A stretch of 61,497 bases of DNA from Gemmatimonadota bacterium (lineage in GTDB: Bacteria; Gemmatimonadota; Gemmatimonadetes; Longimicrobiales; Gaopeijiaceae): positions 1-61,497 of the forward strand of contig JAJEBR010000065.1 of NCBI GenBank assembly GCA_022822445.1, in the 5' to 3' direction. Shown here one piece after another: positions 49,664 through 59,176 of this stretch. Position 1 is the stretch's first letter. Each line of letters opens with the position of its first letter. The translations under genes and the position numbers were made by a program. Below the pieces are notes generated by a model. That model worked only from the letters and a program-made list of their open reading frames with translations, was not told the origin of the DNA and did no database searches.

Positions 49664-49716
49664 CGTGGCTTTTTAGCTGTTTCCTGGCCGCAATATGCCA
49701 CAAATCGCCTTTGCGC
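49664..49716 (-). ncRNA. SAM-II-type riboswitch upstream of metH
   Basis: Read on the minus strand, the leader contains AAAGGC, then GATTTGTGGCATATTGC, then GGCC, an A-rich stretch and GCTAAAAAGCCAC. In SAM-II aptamers the loop GAUUU...C..UAUUGC and the 3' segment GCUAAAAAG are the conserved core of a pseudoknot. Here GGC/GCC closes the first stem, and GTGGC in the loop is perfectly complementary to GCCAC after GCTAAAAA, giving the second stem. SAM binding would shut off metH, as expected for a methionine gene. The aptamer ends about 80 bases before the GTG, with a CCCTGG/CCAGGG hairpin and GGGAGGG between, so the expression platform is not the usual short one. Confidence 0.75.
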
Positions 49717-49798
49717 AGGCCCGCTTGCACCAGACCGCGCGAGCCGCACAGACCCAACCATAGCGGAAACGGGACGGCGATTCCAGCGGTCGGGAATG

Positions 49799-49825
49799 TG
49801 TGCATATGAGTATATGTGCATATGA
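49799..49825. promoter_or_regulatory. CATATG-centred direct repeat in the metH upstream region
   Basis: TGTGCATATGA occurs at 49799-49809 and again at 49815-49825, 16 bases start to start. Each contains the palindrome CATATG, and the minus strand between them reads TATACT (49809-49814), a fair -10 for a metH leader starting about 85 bases before the riboswitch. It also lies about 170 bases before the divergent unknown gene. A regulator site or a shared promoter region are both possible. Otherwise 49584-49996 holds only the riboswitch and short GC hairpins. Confidence 0.45.
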
Positions 49826-49996
49826 ACAGGTCGACCTGGGCCGGACGTGCGGGGCCTGGGGCGGTTGCCTGCGCAGGAACGGTGCGGGCCGCAGTGCGAC
49901 CTTGTCCCGGGACGGGTGAAACCCCCAACGTCACCCTTCGACTCCGCGCGTCGCCGGCCCGATTCACTGCAGCCGGCCACAAGAATGGAGGAACCC

Positions 49997-50527
49997 ATGA
50001 CCAGCCTCGCCGGCGTTCCCTTCACGCTGAAGCGCAGCACGCCCCTGTGGACCTCCGGGGGCGATTATGAGTCCGCCACGAATACGGCCCACGGCCGGGT
50101 GCGCCTCACGAAGACGGCCCACGGCCTGGTGCGCCTCGAGTCCGAGCGGCTGGTTCTCCAGTGGCGCGTTGCCGTGCGGACGGAGTCGATCGACGGAGCG
50201 GGCTACGAGACGCGCGACGAGATCGAGCCGGTTCAGGAGATGGTGATCCCGCTTGCCAGCGTGGCCGGGGCAGCCGTGCCGCGCCGCCGGTGGTGGCAGC
50301 TCACCGGACCGAAGCTGGTGCTGACGGCGACCGACCTGCTGGCCTTCGAGAAGATCGCGGGACAGCAGGGACTGAAGCTCATGCATCCGGCCAAGCTCGT
50401 GCTCCGCATCAAGCGCGCCGACCGGCTGATCGCGGAGGAGTTTGGCGCCGAGCTGGCGTTGACGCTGGCCCGGCAGCAGGTGGGGGACGGGGGGCCGGGC
50501 GTTCCGCAGCTTCCAGCGGGAGACTGA
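49997..50527 (+). CDS. Unknown cytoplasmic protein
   Basis: GGAGG six bases before ATG 49997 marks a good start. The 176-residue protein has no signal or membrane segment and no motif I recognise. It reads as alternating beta strands ([78 protein letters not shown]) with a mixed C-terminal helix ([20 protein letters not shown]), suggesting a PH-like or lipocalin-like small barrel. It has the normal codon bias of the region and is divergent from metH. Function not assigned. Confidence 0.8.
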   Translation: MTSLAGVPFTLKRSTPLWTSGGDYESATNTAHGRVRLTKTAHGLVRLESERLVLQWRVAVRTESIDGAGYETRDEIEPVQEMVIPLASVAGAAVPRRRWWQLTGPKLVLTATDLLAFEKIAGQQGLKLMHPAKLVLRIKRADRLIAEEFGAELALTLARQQVGDGGPGVPQLPAGD

Positions 50528-50604
50528 CGGCGCACCGGGGCCCGCCGTGGAGCCACGACACTGACCGTGCTCCACCTCTGCCGCGCTCCACCCCTTCGGC
50601 CACA

Positions 50605-50643
50605 TGTAATGTTCACCTTACAGCATGTCATGTCGCCATTACA
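50605..50643 (+). repeat. Quadripartite 39-bp element, copy C
   Basis: Half-sites are TGTAATG (50605), CCTTACA (50616), TGTCATG (50626) and CATTACA (50637), spacers 4, 3 and 4. It sits in the 200-base gap between the convergent ends of the unknown protein gene and the amidohydrolase gene, about 80 bases from each stop. Confidence 0.75.
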
Positions 50644-50727
50644 ATTCGGCTGACCCGACGAACCGCCATGCGATGGTCGGCCGCCATCGTACGCCAGCCT
50701 GCCCGCGCACGACGGCGGCCGACCCTC

Positions 50728-53700
50728 CTACCGTCTCGCGCTCCCCACCTTCCCGATCCCGGCCGGCGCATCCCCCGCGCTCCCCTCGACCGGACCCTTG
50801 CGCTGGAAGGGGCGCGGCTCGGGGTATACCTCGTCCAGCGTCATGCCGTCGTACAGGCGGCCATCCTTCATCACGTAGCGGATGTCCACCGTGTTGCGCA
50901 GGTCGTCGAGCGGGTTGGAGTTGAGGATCACGATGTCGGCGAACTTGTCCTTCTCGATGGTGCCGAGGTGGTTTCCGAATCCGATCGCCTCCGCGCCGAG
51001 GATCGTCGCGGCACGCAGCATGTCGTAGTTCGACGCTCCGCCTGCGGCCATCGCCCACAGCTCCCAGTGGTATCCGAGTCCCTGCAGCTGTCCGTGGCTC
51101 CCCACGCCGACGGGCGCATCGCCCTCCAGCATCTGCTTCACGAATTCCGCATGCCGGGGGAAGACGTGCTCCTCCTCCAGGAACCAGCCGGCTGCTCCGG
51201 GGCTGCCGCCGGCGCCGGGTCCCCTGCGCCGCGTCCTTGCGTCGAGGTAGTCCGCCGGCGCGAACACGTTCAGCTTCGCGTCGTCGTGTGCGTTCTCGGT
51301 GACGTAGAAGAAGTTCTCGCCGAACGGCCCGCCGTACGACACGAGGAGGGTGGGGGAGTTCGTGGTACCGGAAGTCTTGAAGAGTTCGACCACGTCCGAG
51401 AACATCGGCGCGATCGGGAGGTTGTGCTCGACGCCGGAGTACCCGTCGATCGCGTGCGTGATGTCGATCTTGTAGTCGAGTCCGCCTTCGGTGGTGGGCA
51501 TCAGCCGGAGCTCGCGGGCGGCCTGGATGATCCACTGCCGCTGCTGGCGGTTCCCGGACATGTACATCTTGAGCGTCTTCGTGTCGAAGTACTGGGAATA
51601 CCGCCGCAGGATGGTCTTCGCGTGGTCGGCGTCGCGTATCGGTTCGCTGTTGAAGACGCCCGGCCCGGTCGAGTAGATGCGCGGCCCGGTCATCCCGCCG
51701 ATGTTCACGCGGTCGGTGTAGCTCAGGATGTCGGTGACCGCCGTCTGGGGATCCCGCGTGGTGGTGACGCCGTAGGACAGGGTGCTCAGGTACTGCCACA
51801 CCTCCTCGGGGTGGATCTCCTGCACCAGCCACTGCGCGTGGTAGTGCGTGTCCACGAAGCCGGGCACCAGCGTGTTGCCGGTGACGTCGATCACGACCGC
51901 GCTGTCGGGGATCTCGACCGAGTCGGCAACGCCCACGTCCACGATCCTGTTGTCGGTGACCACCACCACCCCGCCCTCGATGATGTGGGGCGCGCCGGTG
52001 GTGTCGCCCGGCATGTCCGTCATCGTGATGATGCGCCCTCCGGTGAGCGCGACCGTGCCGCGCGGAATGTCGCGCGGCAGCCTGGCCTCGATCCTCCGTT
52101 CCTTCGCCTCGTAGGTCTCGGTCGAATCCTCGAGGATCTCCTTGTCGCCGGCCCGGATCGCGCTCGCCTTCTCGGCGAACTCCGCCGCCGCCTTCTGCAG
52201 CGAGTCGGCGCGCGCCATCAGCGAATCGGCCACCACCTGCACCGAGTCGCCGGCCAGCCGCGCGATCTCCGCTTCGAGCGAATCCGGCACCTCCCCGTCC
52301 GCATTCTCGAGGCTGTCCGCCTCGGCGCGCTTCTCCTTCAGCGTGTCGGTCACGGCGATCGCCCGCGCCCGGATCAGCGCGCGCTCGTGGCGAATCTCCT
52401 TCACCTCCGCCTCCTCCGCCTCCACGTAGTCCAGGTCATAGCTGAACAGCACGTTGCCGAACGCCCAGTGCACCATGGATCCGTCCGCGGCCCACGACGG
52501 GAACTCGCCGCCGACGTCGGTCAGCCTGCGGGCGGCGCCGGGGGACGCGACCAGGCTGGCGGGCTGCGACCCCACGTCCGGCACATCCATGACGTAGATG
52601 TCCCTGCCGATCTGCGCGAAGGCCTGGTCGCCCCGCGGCGACATCATCACCAGTCCGGCAGGCTGCGGGAATCCCGGCTCGGCGGGCGGGTCCGGGCTCG
52701 GATCGGCCGGGTCCAGCACCGGATCCGACGGATCCACAATCGGCTTCGTCGGGTCCGGCCCCTTCCTCCACGGGAAGACGCGGCGCGGCAGGTACTCCCA
52801 CTGCTCCGGGTGTGGGTCGGTGATTCCCCCCGCCCCCACGGTGCCGCGCACCACGAGATGACTCTTCACGTCGGTCCCGTCCCAGCGGAACGACACCAGC
52901 CCCTCGATCGGGCTGTAGGCGTAGATCCGGTCCGGTTCGTCCTCCACGAAGTGCATCACGTCGCGGATGCCCGTGGGAGAGATCATCTCGGGTTCGACGG
53001 GTTCGGCCGTGCCGGCGGGCACCCAGACGAAGGCGCCGCCGAGCGGGCCGGCGAAGAGGCCGGAGGTCGCCAGCAGGTCGCCGGCCGCCGCACGGGTCGC
53101 CACGATCCGGTCGCCGCCGGGCGCCCAGGCCACATTCGAGTACGCGGCCGCGCTCGCCGTGAGCCGCATGGGCTCGCCGCCGGCCGCCGGCACCTTCATG
53201 ATGTGGCCGCCCTCGGAATCGTCCCACGTCACATACGCGATCCACTGTCCGTCGGGAGACCACTGCGGGTGGAACTCGCCCGCGTCCGCCTCGGTCAGCC
53301 GCTCGGGCTCGCCATCGGGCATGTCCCTGACCCAGAGGCGGTCGAAGGCGACGAAGGCCATCCGTTCGCCGTCGGGAGACGCCACCGGGGTGCGGATCTG
53401 GCTGGCGGTGACCATCTCGGCCGTGTCGATCTGGAAGTCGAAGTCCACCTCGGGACCGATCGCCAGCTCGACCTCGACCTCGAAGGGGATCTCGGCGGGG
53501 TCGCTGCCGTCCATCGGCACGTTCCAGATCTTCCCGCCGTAGGAGACCACGATCGCCGAGCCATCCGGCATGAACGAGTACCCCGGGTGAACATCGAGCG
53601 GGGCGCGCGACTCCTGTTCGTCGCGCTGGACCGGGTAGGCCAGCCACTCCTCGTCCTCCGTCTCGAGGTTGCGCTTGCGCAGGCCGGTCTCGGGGCCGTG

Positions 53701-54480
53701 GCGCGAGGCGTAGACGAGCCACTGCCCGTCCGGTGAGACGGCGGGCCGCATCGCCGAGCCGTAACGGTTCGTCATCACGGAACTGGTGGCCCTCTCGAAG
53801 TCGTACCGGTACAGCTGGTAGAGGGGCAGCGTGGCGTTGTAGGTCCAGTCGGAAGACGACCTCGCGTACCACAGGTAGCGTCCGTCGGGGCTGAACGCGG
53901 CCCCGATGTTCTTGCCCGCGGCAATCCCGCTCAGCGACACCGACGATCCCCGCTCGGCGCTGACCATGATGAGCGTTGCGGCGCCGCCAAGTCCGCTGGA
54001 GCGGCTGGCGACGACGTACTCGCCGCCCGGCTCCCACTCGGGCGACAGGTAGAGGTTGTTGTTGCCCCGGGTGACCTGGGTGGTGTCGGTGCGGTCGAGC
54101 CGCATCGTCCAGATGTTGTCGCCGCCGCTGCGGTCGGATACGAACACCACCGATTCCCCGTCGGGGCTGAAGCGCGGCTGCGTCTCGTAGGCCATCCCCA
54201 CGAGCAGCGGGGACGCCCTGCCGCCGGTGATCGGCATGGTGTAGAGGTCGCCGAGGAGATCGAAGACGATCATCCGGCCGTCGGGACTGACGTCCAGGGA
54301 GATCCAGGTGCCTTCGGTTGCGGTGAACTCTGCCGTACGGGCGCTGCGGAGCGGCAGGGGGTTCTGGCGGCCTCCGCCCGGCCGCGGGATCTGCGCCATC
54401 AGCGGCGCGGTCATGACTGCGAGCAGGGCGAGCGCCAGCGTCGGCGCGGCCCACCCGGAGAACTTCGCGCGGGCGCTCAT
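50728..54480 (-). CDS. Exported TolB-propeller/amidohydrolase fusion with coiled-coil insert
   Basis: This 1250-residue exported protein has the signal LALALLAVMTAPLMA. Two tricorn/TolB-like propeller regions occupy about residues 45-640, with many SPDG turns (DVSPDGRMIVFDLLGDLYTM, RFSPDGESVVFVSDRSGG). A helical, Ala/Glu-rich insert of about 120 residues (730-850) follows, then a metal-dependent amidohydrolase: GRIITMTD, TLVPGFVDTHYHAQW with the HxH zinc motif, TLKMYMSG, HAIDGY, VGSHGQLQGLGYHWELWAM and FADIVILNSNPLDDLRN. Such fusions are typical secreted hydrolases of unknown substrate in Gram-negative soil and marine lineages. It overlaps its upstream paralogue by four bases. The helical insert is absent from that paralogue. 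Confidence 0.9.
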   Translation of the reverse strand: MSARAKFSGWAAPTLALALLAVMTAPLMAQIPRPGGGRQNPLPLRSARTAEFTATEGTWISLDVSPDGRMIVFDLLGDLYTMPITGGRASPLLVGMAYETQPRFSPDGESVVFVSDRSGGDNIWTMRLDRTDTTQVTRGNNNLYLSPEWEPGGEYVVASRSSGLGGAATLIMVSAERGSSVSLSGIAAGKNIGAAFSPDGRYLWYARSSSDWTYNATLPLYQLYRYDFERATSSVMTNRYGSAMRPAVSPDGQWLVYASRHGPETGLRKRNLETEDEEWLAYPVQRDEQESRAPLDVHPGYSFMPDGSAIVVSYGGKIWNVPMDGSDPAEIPFEVEVELAIGPEVDFDFQIDTAEMVTASQIRTPVASPDGERMAFVAFDRLWVRDMPDGEPERLTEADAGEFHPQWSPDGQWIAYVTWDDSEGGHIMKVPAAGGEPMRLTASAAAYSNVAWAPGGDRIVATRAAAGDLLATSGLFAGPLGGAFVWVPAGTAEPVEPEMISPTGIRDVMHFVEDEPDRIYAYSPIEGLVSFRWDGTDVKSHLVVRGTVGAGGITDPHPEQWEYLPRRVFPWRKGPDPTKPIVDPSDPVLDPADPSPDPPAEPGFPQPAGLVMMSPRGDQAFAQIGRDIYVMDVPDVGSQPASLVASPGAARRLTDVGGEFPSWAADGSMVHWAFGNVLFSYDLDYVEAEEAEVKEIRHERALIRARAIAVTDTLKEKRAEADSLENADGEVPDSLEAEIARLAGDSVQVVADSLMARADSLQKAAAEFAEKASAIRAGDKEILEDSTETYEAKERRIEARLPRDIPRGTVALTGGRIITMTDMPGDTTGAPHIIEGGVVVVTDNRIVDVGVADSVEIPDSAVVIDVTGNTLVPGFVDTHYHAQWLVQEIHPEEVWQYLSTLSYGVTTTRDPQTAVTDILSYTDRVNIGGMTGPRIYSTGPGVFNSEPIRDADHAKTILRRYSQYFDTKTLKMYMSGNRQQRQWIIQAARELRLMPTTEGGLDYKIDITHAIDGYSGVEHNLPIAPMFSDVVELFKTSGTTNSPTLLVSYGGPFGENFFYVTENAHDDAKLNVFAPADYLDARTRRRGPGAGGSPGAAGWFLEEEHVFPRHAEFVKQMLEGDAPVGVGSHGQLQGLGYHWELWAMAAGGASNYDMLRAATILGAEAIGFGNHLGTIEKDKFADIVILNSNPLDDLRNTVDIRYVMKDGRLYDGMTLDEVYPEPRPFQRKGPVEGSAGDAPAGIGKVGSARR

Positions 54481-57400
54481 TTGTCACCTCCCCGGATCCC
54501 CGCCGCGACGTTCGGCGCGAGGTGCCTCCATGGTTCGTCCGGCGCCGCCCGCTGCCTCGGCCACACCTCGTCGAGGGTGTCGCCGTCGTACAGCCGTCCG
54601 TTCATCATCACCTGATGGATCGTGTTCGAGTTGCGGATGTTGTCGAGCGGATTCGCGTCGAGGATGACCAGGTCGGCCAGCTTGCCCGCCTCGATCGATC
54701 CCAGGTCGCGGCCCAGCCCGATCGCCTCGGCGCCCATGATCGTGGCGGCGCGGAGCGCGTCGTGTTCGTCCATGTCGCCGCTCTGCATCGCCCACAGCTC
54801 CCAGTGGTAGCCGAGGCCCTGCAGCTGTCCGTGGCTGCCGACTCCGGTCTTCCCGCCGCCCTCGACAAGCTTCACCAGCCATGCGGAGTGCTTCGGGAAC
54901 GCGTATTCCTCCTCCATGAACCAGCCGCCGGGGCCGGGGCCGTCGCTCTGCAGGCGGCGCGCCTTGTTTTCCAGCTCCCGGCGCGGGGTGAAGTGGGTGA
55001 GCTTCTCGTCGCCGAACAGGTCCTCGTGCGTGTAGAAGTAGTTCTCGGCCCAGGGACCGCCGTAGGAGACGAGCAGCGTCGGCGAATTGACGGTGCCGGA
55101 TGTCGCGAAGAGCTCCACGATGTCCTGATAGGCCGGGACGATCGGCAGCGAATGCTCGACCCCCGGGTAGCCGTCGATCGCGTGCGTCATGTCGAGCCGG
55201 TATTCCAGTCCGCCCTCGGTGGTCGGCATCAGTTCCAGCTCGCGGGCGGCCATGATCAGCCACTGGCGCTGCCGGCGGTTGCCGGACATGTACATCTTGA
55301 AGGTTTTGGTGTCGTAGTAGCGGCTGTACTTGGACAGGACCTCCAGCGCGTGCTCGTAGCTGTCGATGTAGTCGGACGAAAAGACTCCGGGGCCGGTCGA
55401 ATAGACGCGCGGACCGACCATCCTCCCCGCGCGGACGAGGTCCTCGTAGGAGAGGACGTCGGTGGTGGCGGTCTGCGGGTCGCGCGTGGTGGTGACCCCG
55501 TAGGCGAGGTTGGCCTGGTAGAGCCACGAACGCGACCAGTGCAGCTGCCACAGGTTCCACATGTGCGCGTGGGTGTCGACGAACCCGGGAACGATGGTCT
55601 TGCCGGTCACGTCGATGACGGTCGCGCCCTCGGGCACCTCGCCCGGACCCGCCGAAACCGACGCGATCCGGTTGTTCGTGACGACGATGTCCGCGTTCTC
55701 GATGATCTCGTCGCCGTTCATGGTGATCGCGCGCGCGCCCCGCAGCACGACCGTGCCCTGGGGGATGTCGCGCTCGGCCGTGACCGTGATCTGCTGCTCG
55801 GTGGGGGCGTAGCCGGGATCGCCCGCGGCAGCGTCCAGATCGTAGGTGAAGAGCGCGTTGCCGAGCCACCAGTGCACGGTGCGTCCGTCCGCGCCCCAGG
55901 AGGGGAATTCGATTCCCAGCTCGTTCAGCTGGCGCGCGGGGACGGCCGCCGAATCCGGCTTGGCGACCTCGATCGCGGGCACCGCGGCACCCAGGTCCGG
56001 AACCGTCACCACGTACAGGTTGTCTCCTATCCAGGCGAGGGCCTGGTCGCCCTGCGGCGCCATCTGGATCAGGCTGGCCGACTGAGGGAAGCCCGTCTCG
56101 CGCGGCTCGTCTTCAGGGTGGGCGAACACCTCCTGTGGCACGAGCAGGTCGCTGTTCTCGGACAGCTCGTACCCGGGCCGCAGGCTGCCCGCCGCGCTGT
56201 TGACCCGCGCGGTCACCCGCACGTGGGCCCGCCTGTCGGTGTCGTCCCAGCGCGCCGACGAAAGAGCGGTGCCGAGCGCCGGAGCCGGAGGCGATCCCGG
56301 AATCGGGTCCGGGCGTGCCGTACCGTAGTAGTAGATGCGGTCCGGATCCTGGGTGAAGTGGGGCGCGCGGCGACCCAGAGTGGGCCCGATGATGGTCTCG
56401 TCGCCACCTCCGGCGGGGATCCAGATGAACTCGGCGCCCTGGCCGGTGCCGGCCGAGAGTCCGAGCACGTCCCGCACATTCCGCGAAGCCGCGCGCATCG
56501 CCACGATCCGCTCTCCGTCCGGCGACCAGGCGAGTTGCTGGTAGTATCCCGGCGCCGTGAGGCTGGCGGACGCGCCACCGTCCGCGGCAACGCGCCGGAT
56601 GTACCCCTCGCCGGCGACGTCGTCCCAGGTCACGTAGGCGACCTGGCTCCCGTCCGGCGACCACACCGGCTGAAACTCGCCGACGTCGTCGCTGGTAAGC
56701 CGACGCGGCGTCCCGTCGGGCAGCTCCGCCACATACAGCCGGTCCAGCGCGACGAACGCAATGCGGCTGCCGTCGGGCGAGGCGCGCGCGTCGCGGATCT
56801 GCTTGACCGTGAAGGTGGGCGTGTCTTCGATCGGGTACTCGAACTCGACCTCGGGCCCGATCGCGACCTCGGCGTTGACCGTGAAGGGAATCTCCACCGG
56901 GTCGCTCCCGTCCACCGGCACCCGCCAGATGCGCCCGCCATACGACATGACCAGCGCGTCCGACTCGGGCGTGAAGGAGTAGCCCGGCAGCACGTCCATC
57001 GACGCCGTCGACTCCATGTCGTCACGCTGCACCGGGTAGGCCAGCCAGCGCTCCTCCCCGGAGTCGAGCTCGCGCAGACGCATCCCGGTATCGGCATCCT
57101 CGCGGCTCCCATAGGCCAGCAGCGACCCGTCGGGAGACAGCGCCGGGCGGAACGCCGACCCGTAACGGTTGGTCATCGGCGTCCGGGTGCCCGTCTTGCG
57201 GTCGTACATCCAGATCTGGTACTGGGGGAAGATGGCGTTGTACTGCCAGGTGCCGTTTCGCTGCGCGTACCAGATGTAGCGCCCCTCGGCGTCGACGGCG
57301 GCGCCGAGCATGCGCGCCCCGCCGGCGCCTCCCACCATCTCGAGCCCCGTGCCCCCGTCGACGTGGTACAGCCACAGCTTCTCCACGCTGGTATGGGATC

Positions 57401-57857
57401 TCGAAACGATGACGTACTTTCCGTCGGGCATCCACTCCGGCGACAGGAAGTAGCTTCCGACCCCCTTGCTCAGCTGGGTCGGCTCACCGCCCCCGGCCGG
57501 CATCAGCCAGACGTTGTTGTCGCCGCTCCGGTCCGACACGAAGACGATCCGCTCCCCGTCCGGGCTGAAACGCGGCTGCATGTCGTAGGCCATCCCGCTG
57601 GTCAGGCGCGTCGCCTCACCGCCGGTGATCGGCATCGAGTACAGGTCGCCCACCATGTCGAAGACGATGGTCTGGCCGTCCGGGCTCAAGTCGAGCGAGA
57701 TCCAGGTCCCCTCGTTGGTGGTGAAGCGCGCCCAGCGGGCGGGTTCGAGGGGGAGGCCCCGGTCGGGGTCCCTCGGTTCCTCCTGTTGGGCCATGGTGGC
57801 GAAGGGCGTGAGCATGAGCAGCATGGCTGATCGCACGCCACGGGCAAGCGGTCGCAT
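54477..57857 (-). CDS. Exported TolB-propeller/amidohydrolase fusion, upstream paralogue
   Basis: ATG 57857 with AGGAGG gives a signal peptide (SAMLLMLTPFATMAQQ) and 1126 residues. Propeller blades (DLSPDGQTIVFDMVGDLYSM, RFSPDGERIVFVSDRSGDNN, ALSPDGSLLAYGS) are followed by an amidohydrolase domain: ARAITMNGDEIIENADIVV, TIVPGFVDTHAHMWNLW, TFKMYMSGNRRQRQW, HAIDGYPGVEHSLPI, VGSHGQLQGLGYHWELWAM and LADLVILDANPLDNIRN. It is the first gene of a two-gene tandem duplication, coupled to the second by ATGA. The gap to the divergent arginase gene (57858-58043, 186 bases) should hold both promoters, but none is clear by eye. Confidence 0.91.
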   Translation of the reverse strand: MRPLARGVRSAMLLMLTPFATMAQQEEPRDPDRGLPLEPARWARFTTNEGTWISLDLSPDGQTIVFDMVGDLYSMPITGGEATRLTSGMAYDMQPRFSPDGERIVFVSDRSGDNNVWLMPAGGGEPTQLSKGVGSYFLSPEWMPDGKYVIVSRSHTSVEKLWLYHVDGGTGLEMVGGAGGARMLGAAVDAEGRYIWYAQRNGTWQYNAIFPQYQIWMYDRKTGTRTPMTNRYGSAFRPALSPDGSLLAYGSREDADTGMRLRELDSGEERWLAYPVQRDDMESTASMDVLPGYSFTPESDALVMSYGGRIWRVPVDGSDPVEIPFTVNAEVAIGPEVEFEYPIEDTPTFTVKQIRDARASPDGSRIAFVALDRLYVAELPDGTPRRLTSDDVGEFQPVWSPDGSQVAYVTWDDVAGEGYIRRVAADGGASASLTAPGYYQQLAWSPDGERIVAMRAASRNVRDVLGLSAGTGQGAEFIWIPAGGGDETIIGPTLGRRAPHFTQDPDRIYYYGTARPDPIPGSPPAPALGTALSSARWDDTDRRAHVRVTARVNSAAGSLRPGYELSENSDLLVPQEVFAHPEDEPRETGFPQSASLIQMAPQGDQALAWIGDNLYVVTVPDLGAAVPAIEVAKPDSAAVPARQLNELGIEFPSWGADGRTVHWWLGNALFTYDLDAAAGDPGYAPTEQQITVTAERDIPQGTVVLRGARAITMNGDEIIENADIVVTNNRIASVSAGPGEVPEGATVIDVTGKTIVPGFVDTHAHMWNLWQLHWSRSWLYQANLAYGVTTTRDPQTATTDVLSYEDLVRAGRMVGPRVYSTGPGVFSSDYIDSYEHALEVLSKYSRYYDTKTFKMYMSGNRRQRQWLIMAARELELMPTTEGGLEYRLDMTHAIDGYPGVEHSLPIVPAYQDIVELFATSGTVNSPTLLVSYGGPWAENYFYTHEDLFGDEKLTHFTPRRELENKARRLQSDGPGPGGWFMEEEYAFPKHSAWLVKLVEGGGKTGVGSHGQLQGLGYHWELWAMQSGDMDEHDALRAATIMGAEAIGLGRDLGSIEAGKLADLVILDANPLDNIRNSNTIHQVMMNGRLYDGDTLDEVWPRQRAAPDEPWRHLAPNVAAGIRGGDK

Positions 57858-58043
57858 ACACGGGCCTCCTGTGTGCGAGTGGGACAAGCGGGCCACCGGG
57901 CTGCCGGGCCGGCGGTGCGTCAATGGCGGTACCCATGTGAGCGACCCGGCTCGGGGCATTACGTTTCGTCACAATAGTAGTAGCGACCCATTGGAGGGTC
58001 CAAACGTGCCGCGCGGCCATGCGCCGCCGGGAGAGGAGGCTTC

Positions 58044-59024
58044 GTGACATCGACGCGCGCCGGACCTGAGCGTCACGCCTTCGTGGGGTCGCCGCCGCGG
58101 CAATCCGGTGGCGGACCACCGACCGGGCGGGACGTTGCGCTGGTCTCCGTCTCGATCGACCTCGGGGCGGGTCGCCGCGGAGTCGACATGGGACCCTCGG
58201 CACTGCGGATCGCCGGCATCGCCGACGAGATCAGGGGCATCGGACACCGTGTGGTGGAGCTTGGCACGATCACCGCCGGGGGGATTGAGACGACCGAGTC
58301 CGGCTCGAACGGACTTCCCTTCCTCAACGAGATCTCCCGAGTCGCGGAGCGCACGCACGCGGCGGTGGCGCAGGGCCTCGGAGAGGGCTGCCTGCCGCTG
58401 GTCCTGGGCGGCGACCACTCGCTCTCTATCGGTTCGGTCGCCGCCGTGGCCGATCATTACCGTCAGCGCGGCGCGCCCGTCGGAGTCATCTGGGTCGATG
58501 CCCACGCCGACATGAACCAGCCCGAGAACTCGCCCACGGGGAATATCCACGGTATGTCGCTGGCCGTCCTCCTCGGCCACGGGGACGAGCGACTGGTTGG
58601 TGCGGAGCCCTCCGTGCGGCCGGAGAACGTGAGCATCCTGGGAGCGCGGTCCGTCGACCCCGGGGAGCGCGCCCTGATCACCGAGCTGGGCGTGCGGGTC
58701 TTCACCATGTCCGAGATCGACGAACGTGGCGTGGGGGCCTGCATGGACGAGGCGCTGCAAAGGGCGGGAGCGGGGACCGCCGGCTTCCACCTGTCCCTCG
58801 ACCTGGACGCACTGGATCCGCGGCTGGCACCGGGGGTCGGGACGCCGGAGCAGGGTGGCCTGACCTACCGCGAGGGCCACCTCGTGTGCGAGAAGGCGTC
58901 GCGCTCCGAACAGCTCCTCAGCCTGGAGGTCGTCGAACTCAACCCGGTCCTCGATGACCGGAACCTGACGGCCGCGATCGCCGTAGGCCTGGTGGCGTCC
59001 GCGCTCGGAAAGTCGATACTGTAG
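58044..59024 (+). CDS. rocF: Arginase
   Basis: GTG 58044 with GAGAGGAGG upstream begins a 326-residue ureohydrolase: VLGGDHSLSIGS, VIWVDAHADMNQPENSPTGN, IHGMSLAVLLGHG and LSLDLDALDPRLAPGVGTP supply the His/Asp ligands of the two-manganese site. NQPENSPTGNIHGMSLA is the arginase form of the signature rather than agmatinase. It would split arginine to ornithine and urea. The N-terminal 25 residues are an unstructured extension. No urease or ornithine gene is nearby. tRNA-Leu follows 15 bases after the stop. Confidence 0.92.
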   Translation: MTSTRAGPERHAFVGSPPRQSGGGPPTGRDVALVSVSIDLGAGRRGVDMGPSALRIAGIADEIRGIGHRVVELGTITAGGIETTESGSNGLPFLNEISRVAERTHAAVAQGLGEGCLPLVLGGDHSLSIGSVAAVADHYRQRGAPVGVIWVDAHADMNQPENSPTGNIHGMSLAVLLGHGDERLVGAEPSVRPENVSILGARSVDPGERALITELGVRVFTMSEIDERGVGACMDEALQRAGAGTAGFHLSLDLDALDPRLAPGVGTPEQGGLTYREGHLVCEKASRSEQLLSLEVVELNPVLDDRNLTAAIAVGLVASALGKSIL

Positions 59025-59039
59025 GGGGACGACGCACCC

Positions 59040-59123
59040 GCCGGGGTGGTGAAATCGGTATACACAGGGGACTTAAAATCCCCCGGGAGCAATCCCATGC
59101 GGGTTCAAGTCCCGCCCCCGGCA
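59040..59123 (+). tRNA. tRNA-Leu (anticodon UAA)
   Basis: Acceptor arms GCCGGGG (59040-59046) and CCCCGGC (59116-59122) pair fully, with discriminator A at 59123 and no encoded CCA. The anticodon stem GGGGA/TCCCC holds loop CTTAAAA, so the anticodon is UAA. A long variable arm (CCCGGGAGCAATCCCATG region) and the T arm GCGGG-TTCAAGT-CCCGC make it a class II leucine tRNA, 84 bases. Confidence 0.93.
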
Positions 59124-59176
59124 TTGGACAACCGGACCCCGGGAACCAGGGTGTTCAGGCTTGGGGATTCGCAAAA

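Noticed and set aside
50161-57830. Two open frames over 1000 codons antisense to the amidohydrolase genes (50161-53736 and 54522-57830)
   Set aside because: Composition of a shadow frame; both sense genes have signal peptides, ribosome-binding sites and catalytic motifs.
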